In this document: in pieces, positions 24,036-35,000 of the stretch
Position numbering within the stretch: position 1 is the first letter of the stretch
Layout of the letters: each line of letters begins with the position of its first letter
Assembly: GCF_018143015.1 (NCBI RefSeq)
Contig: NC_054743.1
Location: forward strand, 32,017,934-32,081,933
Source: Lytechinus variegatus
Taxonomy: Eukaryota; Echinodermata; Echinoidea; Temnopleuroida; Toxopneustidae
Direction of reading: 5' to 3'
DNA length: 64,000 nucleotides
Position numbers and translations under genes: made by a program
Notes under the pieces: generated by a model
Database searches by the model: none
Told to the model about the DNA's origin: nothing
What the model saw: the letters and a program-made list of their open reading frames with translations, nothing else

Positions 24036-24860
24036 TTAAAGCTCACCTTACAGTCTATAAAGTGACATTCATACTGGTAGGTCATTGGAAAGAAAACATA
24101 ACCTTCGTCGACTCGGATCTGAAGGTGGTTTCGCCGGGCGTCGACGGAAGTAAACCACATTATAGAGGCATATCACAAGCAATAAGCCAGTTCGTAGTTC
24201 CTTTCTGCGCATGATCAAAAGATTCTACCCATGATCAGAAGAAGGTCATTTGTACTAAAGTGACATGGTGCTTTAAAATCTAATGAGATAAGCACCAACT
24301 TTGATGTCTTGATTATTCATATATTCTTTTGAATTGTCGCTTTCATTTACATCCACAAAAAACAACAATGCTTCCCACGAACGACTGGTATTTCACAGTT
24401 TGTCAAGTACATTGTGCAACATGCTAAGATATGCATTCAAAGTAGGAATGCAACAAATACCTTCATTAAGTGTTCACTGGTGTGCTATTCTAGTCACCTT
24501 GTCTATTCAATTTCTTCATCCTGCTATGTAAGGCAAGCTTACGTAAGATCTTGCTTTGAAATCTGCTTATCATGATGAAAGAAATGAAAGGTCATTTGAA
24601 CAAAATTGCCCATGAAGTAACTACGAACTGGTCTATAGGTTACCCAACCAAGGATCATAGTCCGGCGAAGTGCGAATGTCATTTTTCGCCTTCATTCTCA
24701 TTTGATTCCTATCCTCATCTGAGATTTCATTACCGAACTTTTTATATGCTTCCAATTTTCATTTCTTAATGCTAACTGCAAACCCGGGCTGCTAACCTAG
24801 GCTGTACAAATAAATAATTTTAGCACATGAATGTATACACAGACGGTGGATACGGGGCGG

Positions 24861-25674
24861 AGGGGCTGCAGGGCGACGCGTCCCCCTAATTTTCAAGTGG
24901 AGGGGACAGCCCCCCCCCCCCGATTAAAAAAAGAAAGAGAGGAAGAAAAGAAGATAGAAAAGAAGAAAGAAAAAAAAGAAAGAAAGAGAATAAGAAAAAA
25001 AAGGAAAGGTGAGATAAAAAGTGCACGCCGACTGAACAGCTGAAACAAGACAAATTAAAACCTATGTAAAATAACAACAAATTGCAGTTTTTACTATATG
25101 GAAAATAGTACACAAATTTTAAACTCGCACCCAATACGATTTCGTTTAGAACAAAAAATGAAAAGCAAAAAAAAAAAATCGCACCAAAATGGAGGAGGTT
25201 AGTGTCAATTATCAATTATATAAATCGAAGTTTAGAACCCAAGTTCAATAAACATCTTGGCGGTGACTCAACACCCACACTTCTCAACGGGAATTTGTTA
25301 ATTACCCTTTATAATGCAGTGTTATAAGAAATATAACGAATAGTAGTGAAAAGACTGGAAACGCAAAAATATTTAAATAATAGATTCGAATCTGAAAATG
25401 CGCGCAACCTTCCAAGCTCATTCTCTGCGCTAACTCGCATTTCCTCCTTTCTCCTAAAAACCCTCATTTTCCAAATTCAAATTCAATTCGGTTTATTGCA
25501 TATATTAAAGCAGGGGCGTCGATGCATTTTTCAGATGGGGGGGGGGGCAAAATCATGAGTCAACGTTCCAAAGGCGCTCGATCGTACAAAACACCCACCC
25601 TCACACACACACAGGTATGTATATATATATATATATGACTCATGAGATACAGACACGAATTTCACCAACAAATA
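24861..25674. other. Spacer between duplication units, left part
   Basis: Unique-looking AT-rich DNA with a C tract at 24,910-24,920, an A/G-rich stretch at 24,925-25,015, and CA and TA dinucleotide runs at 25,600-25,636. No gene was seen. Confidence 0.5.
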
Positions 25675-26360
25675 AATACGAGCGCGAAGCGCGAGCTGAA
25701 ATTTTTTAGTATACTGACCTTAAAACGGGAAAAGCGTACCTGTTTAGGACTGTAGTAACTCATGAGGATACATATCACGTGCACACTAAACAGATAATGC
25801 GAGTGCCGAGAGCAAGCTGAAATTTCTTTGCATTCTGACCTGAAAGCTTGATATTGTAAGTATTTTTGGTAGCGATGATTAAGATTGGTATCTAAAAGAA
25901 CATTAGATGCGAGCGCGAAGCGCGAGCTGAAAATTTTAATACTTCGATCTGACAAAAAATGACAGTTTAATAGACGTTTTTGATAAAAAAAACAAGGTAT
26001 GTATCCAACAAAAGATTATTGCAAATCGAAGCGGGAGCTTTTTTGAGGTTTAGAACTGAAAACGGGACATTCTATTCACCTATTTAATCATGAAAAAGTA
26101 TGGGTTTTTGCTACATAAATGATGCGAGCGCGAAGCGCGAGCTAAAAATTTTGATATTTCGATCTGACAAAAAATGACAGTTTAATGGACGTTTTTGATA
26201 AAAAAAAAAGATATATATCCAACAAAAGGTTATTGCAAATCGAAGCGAGAGTTTTTTTTGAGGTATAGAACTGAAAACGGGACATTGTATTCATCTATTA
26301 AATCATGAAAAGTATGGGTTTTTGCTACAGAAATGATGCGAGCGCGAAGCGCGAGATGAA
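25675..26360. repeat. ~110-bp tandem array with GCGAGCGCGAAGCGCGAGC core
   Basis: Seven monomers 100-121 bp apart begin near 25,678, 25,799, 25,908, 26,023, 26,123, 26,236 and 26,337. From the third monomer on, well-kept cores (GCGAGCGCGAAGCGCGAGC) alternate with decayed ones (CAAATCGAAGCG), giving a ~215-bp higher-order period with the words TCGATCTGACAAAAAATGAC and AACTGAAAACGGGACAT. Non-coding. Confidence 0.85.
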
Positions 26361-27289
26361 CATCAAATTTTAACCGAGTTTAAGTTTTTGAAATGTCATA
26401 ACTTTTAGGGTATAGATGTCTATTTCGTGAAACTTAGGCATGTTAGGATTAAACAAAATCTATTGAGACAGGTTATATAGTTAAAAAAAGGTCGGCAAGG
26501 TTACATGGAAATCCAGCATGGCGTCCACAACAGCAGCCGTTGTCCCATCAACTCCAAAAATAAAGAAAATCCTCAAAGTCAAAATCAAAACCATCAAGCT
26601 ATCAAGGCAAATAAAGGACAGGTTAACAAGATAGTCGGTGAATGTGTCAGAGAATCCAAGATGACCTTCCAAACTGACTTCTAAAACGGACGTCTGTTTT
26701 TGGACGTTGTATCTTTGAAATGGTCCAAATTCATAATATACACCTGGTAGAAATACCTTTAAAAAAAAACATAAAAATCATGGTTCCAAAGGAAAAAATT
26801 ACATTGGAAAAATTTCAAGGTTTATCAGTGGTGCAGTTTTGGGAAAAAAAAATGATGTTGGCCTAAAAATATTATTTCTTAAGAATCTGGATGCAAAGTG
26901 CATTTTATATCTACCTATAAACATTTTTGGGTCTTTCTCATGATTTCAAGGTTCAAATAATGTAGGTGAAGACGAATTACATGGATACACCGTTGTCCAT
27001 TTTGTAAAAAATTGAAGAACGCTCCAAAAATTACATTCGAATTGGCCACCATTGATACAAAAACGACAATACTTCATATCCAATCTAGTGCCACTATTTT
27101 GATGTCTCTGTTTTTAAAACTCATGAAAATACGTTTTACAAGAATTAGATGGTGGTGCAACAATAAGTAAACATCCGAAAAACAAACTTTAGAATTTAAG
27201 TACACTTCGCCTAAAAAGTTCCATAATTCACTGATAAGTATTTCAAGACACGTCATTTTTGTGCTTAGGACTATCCCATGGTTTTATTA
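26361..27289. other. Spacer between arrays, no gene seen
   Basis: It begins with about 110 bp related to the DR1 element of copy A (AACATCAAATTTTAACC, TTTTTGAAATGTCAT). The rest is AT-rich DNA with no ORF, tRNA or inverted repeat that I could support. Confidence 0.5.
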
Positions 27290-28700
27290 TTAGGGGACAG
27301 CAGCTATTTTCACGCAATTTTAGAAGTCGCCTTGGACTTTTTACGACAAAAATAAAATCTGACCATCCTTTTTATTTGTCCCGATTATTTTATTTTAGCC
27401 TTCAAATCACAAAAGTCTAGATTTTGTTCATCAAATAATGACTATTTTTAGGTAATGGAAAACTTTTTAGACTCCGGCATTTTAAAAGCGATCTTTAAAT
27501 AATGGGTAAAACAGGCAGCTTCATACCATTGTAACTAATCAAAAAGTATTATTTAACCCTTGAAACCGTAGTGTAGACACTATAATCATATCTCCCAGAT
27601 GGATTATAAATAGATTATGTCAATTTTTAGGTATAGCTCAGCCATTTTAGACTCCTTAATTGGAAGCCATCTTGGATTTTTAGACATACAGGACCATTGA
27701 TTGCCCTTGTAACTTACCCTAATGTATTACTTGACCATTTAAACCAAGGTTAAGACAACATAATTTTACATCCCCTGGCGGATGTTAAACAAACTATGTC
27801 AGCTCTTAGGTAACAATAGCCATTTTAGACTCCAATTTTGGAAGCCTTTTTTCGTTCCTGGACACGCTGGACCTCTGACTGTCCATGTAACTTGTCCTAA
27901 TTTATTACTTGACCCTTTAAACCATGGGTTAAACACCGAAATCATATACCCCAGGCTGATATTAGACAAACTATGTTAGTTTTTTGGTAAGATCGGCCTA
28001 TGTAGACTCCATTTTCTGAAGCCATTATGGATTTGTGGACATACTGGAACCACTAACTGTCCTTGTAACATGTCCCAATCTAATACTTGACCCTTTAAAC
28101 CATGCGTTATACTAAAAAAATCATATTCTCCAGGCGATTATTAAAAAAACTATGCCGGTTTGTAATTAACGACAGACATTAATACTCCATTTTTGCAAAC
28201 CATCTTTTATTTTTGGACATGGAGGACCATAGACTACCTTTGTTATTTGTCCCAACGTATTTCTTGACCCATTAATTGATGGGTTAGACACCAACATCAT
28301 ATCCCCAAGGCAGATATTAAGCAAACTATGTTGTGTTTTAGGGTTTTTAGATAACAACAGCTTTTTAGACTCCTATTTTTTAAAGCCATCTTGGATTTTT
28401 GGACATAGTGGACCGTTGACTGACCTTGTTACTTGTCCTGGTTTACTTCTAGACCCTTGAAAATCACCAATGAATAAAACCCAAATAAAAGACACTAAAT
28501 AGGTAATAGATGAATTGTGAATTTTTAGGCCATGGCAGCTATTTTTACGCAATATTTGATTTTCAGGTACCCTGGGGTGCTTATGTTCACTATTTCCTTT
28601 CACCCTCATACACCATTGAATACTTGTATGCACCGAAAAAGGTGTCTAGGGTAGAAAAAGTGCCGGTTATTTTAATTTTCAGTTAATGGCGGCCATCTTA
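27290..28700. repeat. ~178-bp tandem satellite, about 8 units
   Basis: Anchor words CAAACTATGT or a close variant recur at about 27,436, 27,616, 27,796, 27,972, 28,148, 28,328 and 28,505, i.e. every 175-180 bp. Each unit has the order TGACCCTTTAAACCATGGGT, CAAACTATGT, TTTTAGACTCC, then TTGGATTTTTGGACAT. Units are clearly diverged from one another. The array ends about 300 bp downstream of the copy B stop codon. Confidence 0.85.
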
Positions 28701-29023
28701 GACGCCATCTTAAAAATAACCACTTTCCCGGATCCAGATTTTGGTGGATTTTTAGTATGTTATTCCTGAGATCAAATAGTACGAAAAATCATTGAAAAAA
28801 TTTTTTTTTACAAGTTTTGGGGGTCAGAATAGAGTAAAAATGGGTGTAGAATGGCGGCCATATTGTTTTTGCCAATTTGAGGATTTTAACATCAAAATCA
28901 AGGTTGGCAAACAGCAAATTTGGACTCAGCGGCCTTGAATTATGCTAAAACACTTCTTAATTCAGCATTAACACGATTTGCCTAAGGCAGTCTACTTTTC
29001 TCAAATCTGGACCTGACTAATGT

Positions 29024-32000
29024 CTAAATTGGTGTTGTCTGATTCAAAAGTTTTGTTCGAGTGTGCCTTTCCATGTCATTAAGTGATATTTCTGAGACGT
29101 CATTTTCTTTTTTCTCCCTGGCTAGCTCGTCAGTTGGTATTTTCTCATCATAAGCTTTCCTATAAAAACATGAAAAAATAGAGAATCACAAGAATGATTA
29201 ATATTGAAATTGACCATTATGCTATAGCAGCAGGACTATGGTTTTCCAAACTGGTTTGGAAGATCGCTTCCAAGACCGCTTTGACCGTTCTCACTACGCG
29301 TTAAACTAGTTTCCACTAAACTAGTTTTAGGAACGTAGTGAGAACAGCCTCTTACTCAACACAAATTGAGATTTTATTCAATCATAATTATTGTTTAAAA
29401 TATTTTCTTCATTTGTATGTTAAGGTCAACTTAAAATGCGATTTTAATCCTAAATAGACGGGGCTATTTCGATACCTATAAGAAGACTGAGGCTGATTCG
29501 CCCCCCCCCCCCTTGTAATCTCGGCTGCCGATCGCGACGAAAATTAGCACGCGCTTTACCTATGGCCTAATCTCTTTAATTATAATCAAATTCTGTGGAA
29601 AATCACATTGCTAATTAATTATGCTAATTTATTAGTGTAATAAAAGGTTGCTCTAATTAACAATATAATGCCCCTAGAATGCTAATTTATGGTACACAGT
29701 CTCTTCATAGGAATCTTATCAAATGTACTTTAAAAAAGAATCAACATCGCGTTCATTTTCTTGTGTATTTCATTGAGTTCAAAATTATGTATTTCTTTGT
29801 TTTTCGACTTTTTGTTTATTATTATTTTTTCAATGAAAATTGTCGGGGACTTTATTTTGACTATATATAATATGGAATTCATTGATTTTAATCAGTAAAA
29901 GGAAAAATAATGATACATCTATGAATCTCGGCTAAAAACACTATTTACATTGAATGTGTACCCAAATTCACGTTTTTGAGCAATGTTGGGTCTACAACTC
30001 TGCATGCACTTACGAAATGTTGCGTAATTTCGGAACCGCTTACTTGGGTGTCGCAATTTTGGTCTCGAGAGTTGCGCGAAACTTGAAAGTAAAAAGTCAG
30101 CGAGCGATGCGCGACCCGGTCAAAAAAAAATGCGCGGCGGAATACGGATTTATCGTAAAATATCACCTGAATAATGCAAATCTTTAAAATTCAATTGATG
30201 AAATTTTCAGCATTTTGCTCTGTGAATTTTACTCTAAAGATATAAATATCTTCCGCCCTGAGTGTCCCTTTAAGAACAAAAAATGGAGTCAGCAATCGGC
30301 AGTCTTCTCCCTCCCCCATCAAACGATCCTGGCGACACCCCTACCATGCCTACAGAAATTCTAGACAATAATTATATACTTACGTTCCGAAGATTTCCCC
30401 CTCTTCAATGGTTTCCGGTAGTTTCTTGCCCTGCGTCTCGGGGAAGAGAAGGGAAAGAAACCCAGCCAAGATGGTGGTTGTTCCAAAGATGATAAGAGGA
30501 GCGGGGTAATAGTAGTCCCCTAGGATGAGAATCAGAGGTGAAACAATGGCACCCACACGAGCCATCATCGAACAGGTGCCCACACCAACGCTCCTATGAT
30601 AATGATAATGGAAATGGATATGATGATATCGCATAACGATATTCAGTGATTATAACCATTGGCGACGGAAGCGGGGAAATTGAGGTGGGGGAGGGGGAGG
30701 GGAGGGACGGCCCACCCTAAATTGTTGTTGAAACCCATTTTTTTTTCTTTTTTCAGGTGGACCCCCATAAATTGTTTGGCTTCCGCCCCTAATGATTATA
30801 ACAGCTAAGTCACAGTGGTGTTTTATGTAGGCCTACAGACTAAAAGCTTATAGAAGTATTTTTGCCTAATATACATTGTACACTGTATTATATAGGCCTG
30901 TAACATGTATTCGAGTCGTCTTTTATTATTACTTTGTAATTTTTAATATATTACATCTTATTAATTCATTGTAAGCGCTTTGGGCATAATGGGAAAAGCG
31001 CAGTACAAATATTAAGCAATAATAATAATAATTCTTGTGAAAGTAGTTGATAGATTACAAGACTGGCCACATTCAAATTTCCATACTTTACATGCATCTT
31101 TCATACGATGAAATATAAAATATTAACTGGCAAAATTGTTGGCATATTGACTTAACTGAACAATGTGCACCTTTCCAAGAAACAATAAAAACTTCAATTT
31201 TTATCCTCCATCTTTGTGAGAGCTTACATGCGATATCGCTGAATTTTTCCCTCGTAATTGCCCATTTATTATTTCATGAGTTCAAGTCCTCTTAACAAAT
31301 ATTGTTGATAGACTTGGATTTAAATGGTTAAATCCACCTACCTGACTGGTGTAGGGAAGCATTCTGCTGAGTAAACATAGACGATGGCATAAGAAGCCGA
31401 TATGGCTGATTTACCGATCAAGGCAACCACTGTATTCCAAACACCAGCAGCTGATGAAAAACAGAGAGAAACCAGATTAATACTATCGGTGGCGTACAGA
31501 TGGCGTGGGGGCACTTGCCCCTCCCCCCAAAATAATACCAATGATAACAAAGGCATTATATTAGTCAAACCATTAATATATATAAAAAAGCAAGGGGCCC
31601 AAGATCGATCCTTGGTGAACTCCGCATTTTATGGATTGAAGGTTAGAAGAAATATTATTATGAGTTACACTGTTTTCTATCTAACAGATAACTCTCAAAC
31701 CATGATAATGCACTTTCTCTAACTCCATAATTTTCAATTGTTTAGGTAAAATTTGGTGGTCGAGAGTATCAAAGACTTTGCTTAGGTCAATGAATACTCT
31801 TCCTATTAGTTCTTTATTTGCCATTGCATTTGCAATGTTATTGTAATATGTTATAAAGCCCGGTCCGTGGAATGTCCTTTCCTGAATCCATATTGGTTTG
31901 AGTTTAGAAAATGAAAAGTATCTACGAACGTATAAAATCTGCTGTAAAATATACATATTGTTTGAATTTTTATTTGAATGTGCTAGGAAGAATAGATATA

Positions 32001-35000
32001 GGCCTCTAATTGGTTATTTTATGTGGATTGTCTTTTTTGAAAACAGGATTTACCTTTCCATTTTTTAGTGACTCAGGACATTTGCCGATGCTGATCGATA
32101 GATTAAAAACATGACTAAAAGAAGATGTAATATAATGTATGATGTGTTTAAGAAGGATAGAGCTTATTCTATAATGCTCTTGAGATTTGTTTGATTTGAG
32201 ATGTTTTGTTATTTCAATTATTTCCTGAACAATTGTGGGTTTAATGTCAGACCTTACGTGTTAAATGGGCTTACAATTGGACTAATTTCTATTTTGATAA
32301 AAACACCACGAATGATAACATTCTTCAAAACATAGGATGCATAAACGAAAAATTTTATTTACGTAGACCGATACTGATGAGGCAAGCCGAACCACCAATG
32401 ATGAGGAAAGTAGCGATACTTGGCCGACGACCAAAGAAATTGATGGCGAATATGGCTACCACAAAACCGACGATCTCGACTGCACCGGACAGGAAGAAGT
32501 TCAAGTATACATTGAACCCTAGGTCACCACTGCTATAGGTCAATCCGTAATATACCATGTTATTCACCATCCTGTGGAAAGGATCAAAATGTTGAGTAAT
32601 ATCGATAAGACAGTCATCGAATTGCCCGATACTTGGACAAGGGAATGATCCCGGAATTGAGAGGGGATGCATGGAGAAAGTGGCAAATATGAAGTGGTGT
32701 ATAATGCGTAGGGAAATGAAGACAGATACGCAAGCGGCTGATCGGGGAAAATGTGGCTGAAAAAAAATTCCGACCCCCTGCTATTGGCGAAGGCTGGATC
32801 CGCCCTTGACATCTAAGAGTTCTTCGTTTAATGGTCCAGCGATTTGAAAATGTAGGCATATTGTCCTCCCGGGAGAGATGTCTTTTATGTCTCCGGGCTG
32901 GCTCACCCTATGTAATAAATTTTTGGCATGACGCGGTATTTTTTTTACCAAGTCCTATTGTTATTTATTTATTTTTTAATTGTGTTTAATATAGTGATGC
33001 TAAGATGCCCACACATTCTGCATTACATTTGAGAATGTCAGTAAACTTGCACCAGATAACATCTATTAGAGCTAAAACAAAATTCATAGTAATACGACAA
33101 ATCACACATCCGTGCTTCATAATATCACGAAAGTTGACATAATCATTACGTATCAAAATAATAATCAGTAACCTGCCTTCTTTCCGTAGAACCACAAAGT
33201 CTTTTTTTAATAATTCAGTTTTTATTAATAAATTAATTATACAAAAATCAAGAAAACAATTACATATTATCACAAACTTTATCTGATCATGACTAACAAG
33301 ATACAAATTAATGTAACTTAATTTTCAGCTAGTATTTGTAAGATTTGTTATGTTATTTTTGTTGCCTTTTGTCTTTAAATCAATGAAAGACAATTACTCA
33401 CCAATTGTAAATAAAGTTGATAGTTCTCCATCGAAGGACAGGTGTCCTGAAAAGATCGAGAATACCCGCTTTAGGGGCTAGTCTTGCAGCTTTCTAGAAT
33501 GTTACACACAAATTATAATAAAAGACAGTGTAGGTGGGTTTTTTTTAGTCCCTCTTCTTTGTATTTCATTAAGAAAAAATAAAAGCACCTAATTTCTCGT
33601 AGCTCTAATTGCCCGCTTTGACTGACCTTTTACAACAAAAGATGGTTAATTTCCGTAAATATCCTAGGCCTATATTTTGAATATTTATCAGAAATTGCTT
33701 CTTTTAAATTTGACCATTTCTGGCTATTCTTGCATTTTTATGTGGCAAGTCATTACACGAGCTGGCAGGCTTCATTGATGTTTAATCATGCTTTAAGGTA
33801 CCCATTATAGTTTATAAACTGATACATATATTATTATTGGGTTAACTACTAAGCCCCTCACACCCTCAAAAATAACTAAAACATGATTTATATACGCGAT
33901 ATACCAGTAACCATGGCAGCACGACTCACACCTACCTGTTCTTTTACTTCTTCCTCTGTAAAGAGAGGATCCGGTAGTTTTCGTTTGTTGACCTTGGCGA
34001 CTTTGTGAATGATTTTCTCAGCTTTCTTTCTATTGCCATGAGAGAGAAGCCAACGTGCTGACTCTGGAATGAAACTTGTGAGAAATTATCAATAAAAAGG
34101 TCTATTCCAATAAAGAATAATGGTAAGTAGAATCGAACTTTTCAAAATTATCTTAAATGGTGTGATGGAGCCAATTCGTGTTTGACATAAAATGTACGTC
34201 GTTCTATAGAAGCAAGAAAAGGGTTAATCGTTATAAAATCGATAATCTCCACTCCAAAAAAGAAAAAAGTTTAAAAAGAATAAATATTGATATTAAGCAA
34301 AACAGGAGAAATCACTTCGACAGAAGCCTGTTTTATTCTTCATTTTTTAATGAACTGAAACAAAAGGGGAAACACGCACATTCTTTTTGTAGAAATTTGA
34401 GTCAGAAGGCGCCAGGGGGGGGTACCCTATATACCCTCTAAGTCCCATCCCCTTTCCAATGGGTCTGTGCCTGAGTTCATGTGATCTTGACAAGCCATGA
34501 ACACGTGGGATTCTCCATAATATGTTAATAGCGATTTAATACTTTTACTTATTGGAGACTGAAAATCCGGAAACTATTGGCCCCCGTATTAACTTATAGG
34601 CCCTACAGCATTCTATAAAAAATCAAGTGAACATTTCTGTCTTCGAAGGACATGAAGAAAGTGAATAAATTTCACTAGATTTTAATTAACTTTCAATCGT
34701 TGTTGAGTAAATTTTACCATTTTTCATGCACACATTCACTCCAAATTCACAGTACAAAAATTAACTCCAAATTGAGTGATCGTTGACGGCACTACCAAGG
34801 GCCGGGGTAAGTGAAACTTACGGCATGAGCAAAAAGAAAAGGAAAAGAGGAGCAGAAATGATAATTTGCAGCGTCCTCCAGTAGCGGACGAAGTAGGCAA
34901 TGATGGCAAGAAACATGTAGGAGGAGGCAAAGAAAACCTGGACGGTTATTCCGGTCACTGTCCGCCATTTTGGTCCGACGAACTCCAGACCTGTATTATC

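Larger units (their letters stand above)
1050..24860. repeat. Segmental duplication, unit A
   Basis: Left member of a tandem duplication. All 12 SLC22 coding exons recur in order in unit B (29,018-49,815). So do stretches of intron, and upstream DNA such as 20,700-20,940 (matches 42,040-42,250), 21,490-22,190 (matches 46,800-47,900) and 23,600-24,180 (matches 49,080-49,620). Similarity begins within a few bases of the transporter stop codon and fades near 24,860. Breakpoints were judged by eye and are good to tens of bases on the left and about 50-100 on the right. Confidence 0.8.
19564..24860. other. 5' flank of SLC22 copy A, gene-free
   Basis: No coding exon was found upstream of the copy A start codon. 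Much of this DNA matches 41,106-49,815 of unit B in the same order, which shows that the duplicated unit reached about 5 kb past the gene. A 5' UTR exon or promoter could be hidden here but no motif singles one out. Several MITEs are listed separately. A CA repeat lies at 23,832-23,849 and purine-rich DNA at 24,925-25,020. Confidence 0.5.

Noticed and set aside
20500-24860. Extra SLC22 exons upstream of the start codon
   Set aside because: The duplicated upstream DNA is shared with unit B but has no conserved open frame between splice sites.
25675-28700. Direct repeats that might suggest a CRISPR array
   Set aside because: Whole 110- and 178-bp monomers repeat without unique spacers, and this is a eukaryotic genome.
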